From positions 124,001-188,000 of the forward strand of contig CAWBRQ010000002.1 of NCBI GenBank assembly GCA_963791315.1: a stretch of 64,000 bases of DNA, given 5' to 3'. The notes under the pieces are model-generated. The model ran no database searches, had not been told where the DNA came from, and saw nothing but the letters and a program-made list of their open reading frames with translations. A program made the position numbers and the translations under genes. Below are positions 26,238 through 36,283 of this stretch, piece after piece. Every line of letters starts with the position of its first letter. Position 1 is the stretch's first letter. Origin of the DNA: JACCZX01 sp963791315 (GTDB lineage: Bacteria > Pseudomonadota > Gammaproteobacteria > Burkholderiales > Burkholderiaceae_F).

Positions 26238-29074
26238 CAGGCGAAGGTCCGAGATTCGCCTTCGCCGAACAAGTTACTGACACATCGTCCGCAGATCGTC
26301 GGATGACCGGCATCGCAGCCGACATCCGCGCGCCAGTGCCAGCAGCGGTCGCATTTCGCGGCGTCGATGGCGTCACGATGATTTGCTTGATCGCTCGTTC
26401 GCCCACCGACGTCGAGCGCGCTCCCGACGTGATCAGCACGAAACGCAGCTCGTCACCCAGCGATTGCAGTAACTCGGCGTTCTCTGCACTCGCACGAATC
26501 TCGACTTCGGCCTGCAGCGACGAGCCGATCTCGCCGCGTTCGCGCAACGGCTCGAGCTGCTTCTGCACGTCGGACCGCACGGCGCGGACCGCGTCCAGTT
26601 CGTCCATTAGCGCGGCCTCGTCCGCCAGCGACGGCCAGAGCGGCAAACGTCTCGGTAAAGATCGTGCCGCCGTTTTTCTGCTTCAGTATCTTCCACGCCT
26701 CTTCGGCGGTAAACGACAGCAGCGGCGCCATCAGCTTCAGCAGCGCCTCGGTGATCAGATAAAGCGCGCTTGCGCCGACCGACGCGCCTTCGAGTCCGGC
26801 TTGCGTCGTGTACAGCCGGTCCTTCAGGATGTCGAGGTAAAACGCGCCGAGGTCTTCGGACGCAAAGGTCTGCAGCCGTGCGACGATCGGGTGGTACTCG
26901 TAGCGGTCGTAGTCGGCCTACGTGCGCGCGGCCATCTCGCGCATCATCGCCAGTGCATAGCGGTCGATCTCGAGCCACTCGGTGACCGGCAGCATGTCGC
27001 GCTGCGCATCGAAGTCGCTGACATTGGCCAACAGGAAGCGCAGCGTGTTGCGCAGTCGTCGATAGCTTTCAACTACCCTTTTCAGATCTCGTCCGACAGC
27101 GACAGCTCGCCCGAGTAGTCGGTGCTCGCGACCCACAGGCGGATGATCTCGGCGCCTAGTGTGTCCGCCACCTTCTGCGGCGCGATCACGTTGCCGAGCG
27201 ACTTGCTCATCTTGCGGCCGTTGCCGTCGACGACAAAGCCGTGCGTTAGCAGCGACTGGTAGGGCGGCATGCCGTTCAGCATGCACGACGTCAGCAGCGA
27301 CGAGTGAAACCAACCGCGATGCTGGTCCGATCCTTCGAGGTACATTTCAGCAGGAAAGTGCGATTCGGCTGCGTGCGAGCCGCGCAGCACGGTCTGGTGG
27401 GTGACTCCGGAATCGAACCAGACGTCGATCGTGTCGTTGTTCTTCACGTACTGGTCTGCATCGTCACCCAGCAGTTCGCGCGGATCGAGATCCTGCCACG
27501 CCTCGATACCGCATTGCTCGACGCGTTGCGCCACTTGCTCCAGCAGCTCCTGCGTGCGCGGGTGCAGCTCGCCGGTTTCCTTGTGCACAAAGAACGCCAT
27601 CGGCACGCCCCACTGACGCTGGCGCGACAGCGTCCAGTCGGGCCGATTTGCAATCATGCCGGCCAGCCGCGCTTTGCCCCAGTGCGGATAGAACTGCGTC
27701 GCCTCGACGCCAGCCAGCGCCAATTCGCGCAGCGTCTTGCCGCCGTCCTTCGGCACGATGTCCATACCGGCGAACCACTGCGATGTCGCGCGATAGATCA
27801 TCGGCGTCCGATGGCGCCAGCAGTGCATGTAGCTGTGCGTGATTTTCTCGACGTGCAGCAGATCGCCGTGCTCGCGAATTGCGTCGACGATCTTTGGATT
27901 GGCGTCCCAGATCTTCATGCCGCCGAACAGCGGCAGTGACTGCGCGAAGACGCCGTCGCCCTGCACCGGATTGATGATCTCGTCGTCCGTCATGCCGTGC
28001 GCTTTGCACGACACGAAGTCTTCGATGCCGTACGCGGGCGACGAGTGAACGATGCCGGTGCCCGTATCGAGTGCCACGTACTCACCCAGATAGACCGGAG
28101 AATCGCGGTCGTAAAACGGATGGCGGAAGCGAATCAGCGCGAGCTTCTCGCCGGCGGCTTGCGCCAGCGTGGTGCCGCTCAGCTTGTACGTCGCCAGAGA
28201 AGCGGCTTTACGCTCGCTCGCAACTACCAGCAGTCCGCGTTCGGTATCGACAAGGTCGTAGCTCGCAGCCGGGTGCACGTTCAGCGCCTGATTGGCGGGA
28301 ATCGTCCACGGCGTTGTGGTCCAGATCACCGCCGAAACCGGCTTGTCGGGCAACACCGCGAGTCCGAACGCCGCCGCCAGCTTCGCGCGCTGGTCGTCGC
28401 GCAATGGAAACGCGACGTCGATCGCGAGATCCACCTTGTCCTGATACTCGACCTCCGCTTCGGCCAGCGCCGAGCCGCAATCGAAACACCAGTTGACCGG
28501 CTTCAGGCCGCGGAAGACAAAACCCTTGGCCATGATTTTGGCGAGCGCCCGCAGCTCGTTGGCTTCGTTCTTAAAAGTCCATCGTCTTGTACGGACGGCT
28601 CCACAGGCCGAGTACTCCGAGCCGCTTGAAGCCACCTTTCTGAATTTCGATCTGCTCGGTGGCATGCGCGCGCGAACGGGCCTGCACTTCGCGAGTTGGC
28701 AAGTTGCGTCCGTACTTCTTCTCAATCAGGATTTCGATCGGCATGCCGTGACAGTCCCAACCCGGCACGTATTGCGCATCGAAGCCGGCCATCTGCCGGC
28801 TCTTGACGACGATGTCCTTCAGGATCTTGTTGCTCGCCGTGCCCATGTGGATGTCACTGTTCGCATACGGCGGACCGTCATGCAATATCCATTTCGGCCG
28901 ACCTACCGAGGCCGCGCGAATCTGCCCATAGACATCCTGTTCGTCCCACTCGGCAACCCATTGCGGCTCGCGCTTCGCCAGGTCGCCGCGCATCGGGAAC
29001 GGCGTATCGGGCAAATTCAGCGGATATTTCCGCGTCGCCGGATCAGGCGCCGGTTTTCGTTTTTCGTCTGGCAT
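26237..29074 (-). CDS. ileS: Isoleucyl-tRNA synthetase (frameshifts and one in-frame TAG)
   Basis: The outer limits give 946 codons, the normal IleRS length. The start MPDEKRKPAPDPATRKYPLN is followed by HDGPPYANSDIHMGTA (HIGH motif), WDCHGMPIE, the editing domain and KMSKSLGNVIAPQKV. The C-terminal zinc region ends ICGRCVSNLFGEGESRTFA. Frame breaks lie near 28571 (one extra T in a T run), 27082 (one missing C, DEI-LKRVVESYRR), 26640 and 26400. In addition codon 26920-26918 is TAG where ARTQADYDRYEY would be expected. All are inferred to be sequence errors, since the gene is essential and no second copy is visible. Confidence 0.93.
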
Positions 29075-29084
29075 ACCGTGTATC

Positions 29085-30023
29085 TCAGGACGCGACTGCG
29101 CCGTTCAATATGGAGCGCGCTCGCGCCGCGTCGTCGCCGATCGCGGCTGATAAGGCGCCAAGTGTCTCGTACTTTTGCTCATCGCGCAGTTTCTTGACGA
29201 ACTCGACGCTGACCAGCCGCCCATAGACCGCGTCTGCAAAATCGAACAGATGCACTTCGAGCAACCATCGTCCAGCGTCGTCTACTGTTGGCCGCAAGCC
29301 GATACTGGCGACTCCCGCGACCGGCCGCTCGGCGAGGCCGTGCACCCTGACGGCGAAAATCCCCTGCAGTGCCGGGTGTGAGTGTTGGACCTTGAGATTC
29401 AGTGTAGGGAACCCCAGTGATCGTCCCAGCTTGCGTCCGTGCAACACGCGCCCACTGATCATGTAAGCGCGATCGAGCAGCGTCGAGGCACGCGCCAGGT
29501 CTCCCGCAGCCAGCGCCTCGCGCACGGCGGTGCTTGAAATGCGCTCGGCGTTGTGCGAAACGGTGGGCATCACTTCAAGCTCAAAAGCGCCACGCGCTGC
29601 GTAATCGGCAAGCAGTGAAGTGTCTCCAGCCCGTTTGGCGCCGAAGCGGAAATCCTCACCGACCAAGAGCCAACGCATGGCGCAGCCAACAATCATCACG
29701 TCTTCAACAAACGCGCTCGGCGCTAGTTGCGCAAAGCGGCGATTAAAGTGGATCACGAACGTGCGTTCAATACCAGAGCGCTCGAACACCGACAGCTTGT
29801 CGCGCAGGTTGGATACGCGCGCCGGTGCACGCTCGGGCGCGAAGAATTCGCGCGGATGCGGCTCAAAGGTCATCACCGCCGGAACCAGGTCGCGCGCGTG
29901 CGCAGCGGCCACGACGCGCGACAGCAGCGCCTGGTGGCCGCGATGAACGCCGTCAAAATTTCCGACCGTCAGCGCGCACGGCACACGATCGGAGGCGCGC
30001 GGAGCGCCGCGATGAACCTTCAT
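29085..30023 (-). CDS. ribF: Bifunctional riboflavin kinase / FAD synthetase
   Basis: A 312-residue protein that makes FMN and FAD. The N-terminal nucleotidyltransferase half has LTVGNFDGVHRGHQALL and VMTFEPHPREFF, and the riboflavin kinase half has GRKLGRSLGFPTLNL. The start MKVHRG at 30023 is preferred; the longer in-frame reading adds 74 non-conserved residues and overlaps the purN promoter region. It lies ten bases upstream of ileS, a conserved pair, and is divergent from purN. Confidence 0.96.
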   Translation of the reverse strand: MKVHRGAPRASDRVPCALTVGNFDGVHRGHQALLSRVVAAAHARDLVPAVMTFEPHPREFFAPERAPARVSNLRDKLSVFERSGIERTFVIHFNRRFAQLAPSAFVEDVMIVGCAMRWLLVGEDFRFGAKRAGDTSLLADYAARGAFELEVMPTVSHNAERISSTAVREALAAGDLARASTLLDRAYMISGRVLHGRKLGRSLGFPTLNLKVQHSHPALQGIFAVRVHGLAERPVAGVASIGLRPTVDDAGRWLLEVHLFDFADAVYGRLVSVEFVKKLRDEQKYETLGALSAAIGDDAARARSILNGAVAS

Positions 30024-30145
30024 AGGCTGCAGGTTGATGCGATGCGAGAAACGACGTCGGAGTATACGGTCGAGTGACGCATCATCTTGATTTGTCGAGC
30101 GTTTAAGAAGGACACGCAAGCCCCGCCAGTACAATTCGCGCGGTG

Positions 30146-30835
30146 ATGAATCCGAGCGCCGTGAAGCCGACCAACAAGCCCGCGACCCAGCCGATAGTGG
30201 TCCTTGTGTCCGGACGCGGCAGTAATCTGCAGGCGCTTTTGGCACGGGCGGAGGCGGAGCGGTGGGATGCGGAACTCGGTGCGAAAGTCGTCGCCGTCAT
30301 CAGCAGCCGTGCCGACGCCGAGGCGCTCGGCGTGGCGCGGGCGCACGGCGTGCCTGTTCACATCCTTGACCACGAACAGTTTGGCTCGCGCTCCGCATTC
30401 GACGAGGCCCTGGCCCGAACGCTTGAGCGTTATGCGCCTGCCATGATCGTGTTAGCGGGATTCATGCGCGTGCTAACGCCGGCATTCGTGCGTCGTTACG
30501 CCGGGCGGATGATCAACATTCACCCGTCGCTGTTGCCCTCATTTCCCGGGCTGGACACGCATCAGCAGGCGCTCGACGCAGGTGTGCGCGTACACGGCGC
30601 CACTGTTCATTTTGTGTCCGAGGACGTCGATGCGGGCCCCATCATTGCGCAGGCAGCGGTTGCCGTGCACGCGGACGATGACAAGGCCTCTTTGGCTGCA
30701 CGCGTATTGCAGCAGGAGCATCGTTTACTGCCGCAGGCTGTACACCACGTGCTTGCCGGTCGCGTCCGATTCGGTGACAGGCGGGCGCTGTTAGTGGGTA
30801 TCGAGCACGGCGATTTATCGCTGCTGGCGCCATGA
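30146..30835 (+). CDS. purN: Phosphoribosylglycinamide formyltransferase
   Basis: A 229-residue GAR transformylase, the third step of purine synthesis, using 10-formyl-THF. Motifs include VVLVSGRGSNLQALL for phosphate binding, FMRVLTPAFV, INIHPSLLPSFPG with the catalytic His, and VHFVSEDVDAGPII with the catalytic Asp. GTG at 30143 or ATG at 30146 could start it; ATG is chosen. Its stop overlaps the start of the next gene in ATGA. Confidence 0.96.
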   Translation: MNPSAVKPTNKPATQPIVVLVSGRGSNLQALLARAEAERWDAELGAKVVAVISSRADAEALGVARAHGVPVHILDHEQFGSRSAFDEALARTLERYAPAMIVLAGFMRVLTPAFVRRYAGRMINIHPSLLPSFPGLDTHQQALDAGVRVHGATVHFVSEDVDAGPIIAQAAVAVHADDDKASLAARVLQQEHRLLPQAVHHVLAGRVRFGDRRALLVGIEHGDLSLLAP

Positions 30836-32280
30836 AGGGCGCTGCGCCGAAGAACCGGAAACGCGAAGGCCACGAGCGCCCCGGATCCGATCAGTTTCCA
30901 CCTCGCAGATCAAACGACAAGCGCAGTACATCACGCCGTCGCTTTGAACCGGAGTCTAGATCCGTGCCAGGGCGAGCCTCGCGTAACGCGACGCCAGCCT
31001 ACGCATCGGCGAGCCGAATCACATCATTGGTCGTCGATTCACTTGCCGCGGCGTTTACCTCCATCCTGAAATTCGACGGACCGTCGGATGTGCTGCTGTC
31101 GCGTTTCTTCCGCCTGCACCCTTCGCTCGGTCAGCGCGACCGTGGCCTGATTGCCGAGGCTGTGTTCTTTGCGCTGCGCCGCTACGCCACATTGGCGTGG
31201 TTGATGCAGCCGGCGCATCCGGCGCGTGCAGCGCGCTTTGCCGCGTTGCTGACGTTGGCGCGCCAGCATCGGTCTCGATGCGATCGATCAGCGTGCGTTG
31301 CGAGGCGATGCGAAGGCGGTCGAGCACGCGCTGACAATCGATCTCGTACACGCGCCCGCATCGGTGCAGTCGGAGCTGCCGGAGTGGCTGTTTGCAGAGG
31401 TCGAGCGGCAGTACGACGACGCGGCGCCGCTGATCGACGCGTTGAAAGACAGCGCTCCGCTCGATCTGCGTGTGAATTCGATCAAGGCATCGCGCGCGGA
31501 AGTCCTCGAAGAGCTGGCCGCGCATCACGTCGGGAGCAACGGCAACGCCGTACTCGCCCGATGCGATTCGGCTGTCGAGCAAACCGGCGTTGACAAACTG
31601 GCCGGCCTATCGCGAGGGTCGCATCGAAGTGCAGGACGAGGGCAGCCAGTTGATCGCGCGACTGCTGCAGCCGCGCCGCGGCGAAATGGTGGTCGATTTT
31701 TGCGCGGGCGCCGGCGGCAAGACGCTGGCGCTGGGAGCGTTGATGCGTTCCAGCGGCCGTCTGTATGCGTTCGATATCAACGAGAGGCGGCTCGGAGGCT
31801 TGGGCCCGCGCCTGAAGCGCAGCGGCTTGTCAAACGTGCATCCGGTGGTGATTCGCAACGAATCCGACATCCGCGTAAAGCGACTGCAACGGGAAGTGCG
31901 ACCGCGTGCTCGTCGACGCGCCATGTTCCGGTAGCGGGACTCTGCGCCGCAATCCGGATCTAAAGTGGCGCTTCAGCGAAGCGGAACTCGCGCGCGTTAA
32001 CGGCGTGCAGCACTCGGTGCTGCGTGCTGCGGCGCGATTGCTAAAGCCGGGTGGACGGCTGGTGTATGCGACCTGTTCGCTGCTCACACAGGAGAACCAG
32101 GCCGTGGCAGAAGCATTTCTGGCTGAGCATCCGGAGTTCGAGCTAGTGCCGGCAGCGACCGTATTGCGCGCGCAATCGATCGATGTCGAGCATGCCGCGC
32201 GCTTCGCGCCTTACTTTGTAATGCTGCCGCACTTGCACGGAACTGATGGTTTCTTTGCCGCCGTGTTTGAGCGCCAGTAG
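30832..32280 (+). CDS. RsmB/NOP-family RNA m5C methyltransferase (frameshifted)
   Basis: The gene rebuilds to about 480 residues. The first 60 are basic and low in complexity. A region with LLSRFFRLHPSLGQRDRGLI follows, then the methyltransferase core: VVDFCAGAGGKTLALGALM for SAM binding, VLVDAPCSGSGTLRRNPDLK and RLVYATCSLLTQEN with the two cysteines of m5C enzymes. Frames change near 31265, 31535 and 31895. It resembles RsmB (16S rRNA C967) but lacks an obvious NusB-like domain of full length, so the exact target is unsure. Translation is coupled to purN. Confidence 0.85.
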
Positions 32281-32285
32281 CCAAA

Positions 32286-33665
32286 GTGAACCAACAAACC
32301 TTGTTCGAAGAAGTCGCGCACGTTTTGCGCAACGAGCTGCTGCGTGCGCCGCAGGCGTGGCAATTGGTGGTCATTGCGATCGCGCTGCTCGGTGCCTGGT
32401 TTTATGCACGTCACATCGAGCAGCGTGTACGTGACCGCCTTGCCGCCGCAGACCACCGCAAGCGACGGCGTGCGCGTCGACGTTCTGAAGTTCTCGATCG
32501 ATGGTTTTCGCCGTCTAGCGTTCCCGATCACGGCCATGCTGTTGTTGATGCTTGGCGGGCTGGCGTTGTATTTCGCGGGTGTGATTCGCTATGAGCAGGC
32601 GCACCTGTTGCGTCTCGCCCTATTGCTGCTCGGGGCGATGGCAGCGATCTCACTGTTTGTGTATGTGTTGCGACGTTCGCTGCCGCGCGCTGCCTGGATC
32701 GGTACTTTCGAACTCGGCATCGCGCTCACGATCTGGTTGTTCGTGGCGCTGCACGTCACCGGCCTGCTCGACGACCTGATCGGCTATCTCGATTCGATAC
32801 GGTTTGGGCTGGGCAAGACCGCGCTGACGCTGTGGGACATTTTGGCGGGCGCCTTCAGCGTTATCTTGACCGTGCTTGCAGCGCTGTGGGCAGGGTCGGT
32901 CGTTGAAGCGCGCCTGATGGAAGCGACGTCGCTCGCGCCGAATTCACGCGTGGTGCTGGCGCGCCTGGGCAAAGCACTCCTGACTCTGCTGGCCGTCCTG
33001 CTGGCGCTTTCGTTGGTCGGCATCGATCTGACCGTGCTGTCGGTCTTTGGTGGTGCGCTCGGTGTCGGCCTGGGAATCGGACTGCAGCGCATTGCCAGCA
33101 ACTACGTCAGCGGCTTCATCATCCTGCTGGATCGAAGCTTATCGATCGGCGACATGATCACGGTCGACAAGTTCTACGGCGCGGTATCGCAAATAAACGC
33201 GCGCTACACGGTGATGAAGTCGCTCGATGGCACTGAAACGATCTCCCGAATGAAATGCTGGTGAGCACACCGGTCATCAATCACTCCTACAGCAACACGC
33301 TCGGTGCAGGTCGTCTTCAAGTTATCGATTGCGTACAGCGCCGACGTCGACCGGGCGCTCAAGATTCTGATCGAGACTGCGACCGCACAGTCGCGCGTGC
33401 TTGCCGACCCGCCGCCGACCGCGTTCATTACCGGTTTTGGCGCCGACGGCGTGGACATGCAGATCGGGTTCTGGATTCGCGATCCGGAGGTGGGAAGCCT
33501 GCCGATTCGATCGGAAATCGCGCGCTCGGTGCTGAAGCGCTTTCACGACGAAGGGATTGAGATTCCGGCGCCTCAGCGGGAAGTACGTATTACATCCGTC
33601 TCAGGTGCGTTGCCTGCCCGTCGGCGCGCCAGGCGCTGGTCGCCAAACTTGAGTCGATTGCCTAA
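32286..33665 (+). CDS. MscS-family mechanosensitive channel (frameshifted)
   Basis: A membrane protein of about 460 residues with a GTG start six bases after the previous stop. Five or six membrane helices precede the MscS pore and beta domain: LSVFGGALGVGLGIGLQRIA is the pore helix, followed by NYVSGFIILLDRSLSIGDMI, the MscS hallmark. The cytoplasmic domain continues with NEMLVSTPVINHSYSN and ARSVLKRFHDEGIEIPAPQR. Indels lie near 32450, 33245, 33305 and 33595. The stop at 33665 assumes the last frame, reading ARQALVAKLESIA. It should relieve pressure on hypo-osmotic shock. Confidence 0.85.
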
Positions 33666-33799
33666 AAAGAGGCGCTGCAAAGCCGATTGCGAGCGCTTTT
33701 GGACCCGGCGCTGCGTACAATATGGCACCCGCGCTGTTGAGCTTTGCCGAACTATCCGGTCGTTCGCGGTCTGACCTGGCGTTACCTTGAGGAACCTGA

Positions 33800-34999
33800 A
33801 TGTATCTGCTTGAATTCCTGGACGGTGGTCTGCTGCAGTTAAGTTGGTGGCAGCTGATCGTCGCGGCGCTTGTATTGACGCACATCACGATCGCCAGCGT
33901 GACCATTTTCCTGCATCGCAGCCAGGCGCATCGCGCGCTCGATCTTCATCCCGCTGTGGCGATGTTTTTCAGAGTGTGGCTATGGCTGACTACCGGCATG
34001 CTGACCAAGGAGTGGGTATCGATCCACCGCAAGCATCACGCCCGTGTCGAAACCGCCGAAGATCCGCATAGCCCCCAAACGCGCGGCATCAAAGCCGTGC
34101 TGTGGACCGGTTCCGAGCTCTACATGGAAGAGGCGAAAAACGCCGACACGCTGACACGCTACGGTCATGGAACGCCGGATGACTGGATCGAGCGCAACGT
34201 CTTCTCCCGCTTCACGTGGCAAGGTGTCGGCTTGATGGTCGGCGCAGACTTGATCCTGTTCGGTTTCGCCGGCCTAGCGATTTGGGGTATCCAAATGCTG
34301 TGGATCCCGTTGCACGCCGCCGGCATCATTAACGGTATCGGCCACTGGTGGGGTTATCGCAACTACGACTCACCCGATGCCAGCACCAACATCACGCCGT
34401 GGGGTATTTGGATCGGCGGCGAAGAGCTGCACAACAATCATCACACCTACCCGACCTCGGCCAAGTTTTCGACCAAGTGGCATGAGTTCGATATCGGCTG
34501 GGTTTATATCCGCGGCCTACAAGCGCTTGGGCTCGCAAAAGTCTTGCGCGTCGCCCCTAAGCCGCAGGTCGCAGAACCCAAGCGATCGATCGACCTGGAA
34601 ACGCTGCAGGCGGTCATTTCGAATCGCTACGACCTGTTGGCCAAATATGCACGTTCACTGAAGATCGCGCACCGCGATGAGTTGCAGAAGCTCGGCTTGT
34701 CAGGCGACGAGCATGCGCGCTTTGCGAAGCTAAGACGCGTACTGCGCAAAGGCGACGTATCTCAGCTGCCGACGGCGGAGCAGCATTCGCTGTCCGACAT
34801 GATGAAGCGCAGCGGTGTGATCAAGACGCTGGTTGAGATGCGCACCGAGCTGCTGGCGACATGGGAGCGTTCTTCGGCGTCGCGTGAGCAGATGCTGACG
34901 CATCTGCAAGACTGGATTCATCGCGCGGAAGCAAGCGGCATTCATGCGCTACAGGAAGCGGCGCTCAGAATGCGGAGCTACAGGCACGCGCGAGCGTAG
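33800..34999 (+). CDS. Membrane fatty acid (acyl-CoA delta-9 type) desaturase
   Basis: A 399-residue membrane di-iron desaturase. Three His boxes are present: HRSQAHRAL, HRKHHA and ELHNNHHTYP, with four to five membrane helices. It introduces a double bond into acyl chains, most likely for membrane fluidity. After the desaturase core, which ends near residue 255, comes a charged, helical tail of about 140 residues without a known motif. Such tails occur in betaproteobacterial members. A long perfect terminator follows. Confidence 0.9.
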   Translation: MYLLEFLDGGLLQLSWWQLIVAALVLTHITIASVTIFLHRSQAHRALDLHPAVAMFFRVWLWLTTGMLTKEWVSIHRKHHARVETAEDPHSPQTRGIKAVLWTGSELYMEEAKNADTLTRYGHGTPDDWIERNVFSRFTWQGVGLMVGADLILFGFAGLAIWGIQMLWIPLHAAGIINGIGHWWGYRNYDSPDASTNITPWGIWIGGEELHNNHHTYPTSAKFSTKWHEFDIGWVYIRGLQALGLAKVLRVAPKPQVAEPKRSIDLETLQAVISNRYDLLAKYARSLKIAHRDELQKLGLSGDEHARFAKLRRVLRKGDVSQLPTAEQHSLSDMMKRSGVIKTLVEMRTELLATWERSSASREQMLTHLQDWIHRAEASGIHALQEAALRMRSYRHARA

Positions 35000-35004
35000 G
35001 ATTG

Positions 35005-35049
35005 GCGGCAATAAAAAAGCCCGGCAGCGCCGGGCTTTTTTATTGCCGC
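35005..35049. terminator. Bidirectional terminator with a perfect 21-bp stem
   Basis: The arms at 35005-35025 and 35029-35049 are perfectly complementary over 21 bp, with the loop AGC. The stem contains a run of six A and six T, so both strands end in a T tract after a GC-rich core (GCCCGGC / GCCGGGC). It sits between the convergent desaturase and rpmG genes. Confidence 0.92.
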
Positions 35050-35061
35050 AACAGCGGCGAA

Positions 35062-35229
35062 CTACTTCAGCTTGATTTCCTTGTACGCGACGTGCTTGCG
35101 CGCCACGGGATCGAACTTGCTGAACTGCAGCTTGTCCGGTGTGGTCTTCTTATTCTTGGTAGTCGTGTAAAAGTGGCCGGTACCGGCCGTCGATTCGAGC
35201 TTGATTTTTTCGCGAGCGCCTTTGGCCAT
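35062..35229 (-). CDS. rpmG: 50S ribosomal protein L33
   Basis: A 55-residue ribosomal protein, read from the sequence as MAKGAREKIKLESTAGTGHF and ending KHVAYKEIKLK. It is full length for the family and has no zinc-binding CxxC, so it is the zinc-free type. It is 20 bases downstream of rpmB, the usual rpmB-rpmG operon. Confidence 0.96.
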   Translation of the reverse strand: MAKGAREKIKLESTAGTGHFYTTTKNKKTTPDKLQFSKFDPVARKHVAYKEIKLK

Positions 35230-35249
35230 CTTCGTGCTCCTTCCAGTTC

Positions 35250-35483
35250 TTAGATTTCGCCGCGCGCACGCAGGTCGGCCAGCACGACGTCAATGCCCAG
35301 CTTGTCTATCGTGCGCAGCGCCGCGTTGGTGACCCGCAGGCGCACCCAGCGATTTTCGCCTTCGATCCAAAAACGGCGATATTGCAGGTTCGGCATGAAC
35401 CTGCGCTTGGTCCGATTATTGGCGTGCGAAACGTTGTTGCCGCTCATCGGCCGTTTGCCCGTCACCTGACACACGCGTGCCAT
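35250..35483 (-). CDS. rpmB: 50S ribosomal protein L28
   Basis: A 77-residue protein starting MARVCQVTGKRPMSGNNVSH, with NRTKRRFMPNLQYRRFW, the L28 core. Length and sequence are standard. It is followed by rpmG, and the next gene upstream on the same strand is radC, giving radC-rpmB-rpmG. Confidence 0.97.
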   Translation of the reverse strand: MARVCQVTGKRPMSGNNVSHANNRTKRRFMPNLQYRRFWIEGENRWVRLRVTNAALRTIDKLGIDVVLADLRARGEI

Positions 35484-35555
35484 CGCTAGCTCCCTTTCAA
35501 TTCGTGCTGCAAATTGCGCAAAGCCGAGCAGTATAAAGGTTTGGCGGCGCTCGAG

Positions 35556-36230
35556 CTACAGCAATCCGCGCTCGGCAAACGATACCGTGGCCGAGCCCGC
35601 GACGATCAGATGGTCCAGCACCTTGACATCGACCAGCGACAGCGCCTGCCGCAGGTTGGACGTCAACAGTTCATCAGCACGGCTCGGCTCAGCGACGCCT
35701 GATGGATGGTTATGCGCAAAGATAACCGCGGCTGCGTTGTGCTTCAGCGCACGCTTGACGACCTCGCGCGGATATACGCTGGTCTGAGTCAGGGTGCCGC
35801 GAAACAGCTCTTCGGTCGCGATCAGCTTGTTCTGTGAGTCCAGGTACAGCGCGACGAACACTTCGTGTTCTAGCCGCGCCAGCGTTAATCGCAAGTAATC
35901 GCGCACTTTGCCGGGCGACGAAAGCAGCGTGTCGCGCCTCACATCTTCCTGCAGTGCCCGCCGCGCCAGCTCAAGCACGGCCTGCAACTGCGTGTATTTG
36001 GCCGGTCCGAAGCCGCCGACTTCTGCCAGCGTCGCGGCATCGGCCGCAAACAAGCCGTTGAGTCCGCCGAATCGCGCGAGCGCGTCGCGACCGAGGTCAA
36101 CCGCAGATCGCCCTGGTGTTCCGGTGCGCAGGAACACTGCGAGCAATTCGGCGTCTGACAACGCATGCGCGCCGCTCGCTAGAAGACGTTCGCGCGGGCG
36201 CTCGCCTTCGGGCCAATCCTTGATCGCCAC
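35556..36230 (-). CDS. radC: RadC family JAB/MPN-domain protein
   Basis: A 224-residue protein. It starts MAIKDWPEGERPRERLLASG and has a helix-hairpin-helix region (LAEVGGFGPAKYTQLQAVLE) followed by the metalloprotease-like JAMM domain with FAHNHPSGVAEPS. The name comes from DNA repair, but the true role is unsettled. It is divergent from ispH, with the two starts 53 bases apart. Confidence 0.93.
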   Translation of the reverse strand: MAIKDWPEGERPRERLLASGAHALSDAELLAVFLRTGTPGRSAVDLGRDALARFGGLNGLFAADAATLAEVGGFGPAKYTQLQAVLELARRALQEDVRRDTLLSSPGKVRDYLRLTLARLEHEVFVALYLDSQNKLIATEELFRGTLTQTSVYPREVVKRALKHNAAAVIFAHNHPSGVAEPSRADELLTSNLRQALSLVDVKVLDHLIVAGSATVSFAERGLL

Positions 36231-36283
36231 GTTGCGTGTCTCGACTAAACTGGTTGCCGACGAAAGTGAATGATCGTAGCGCG

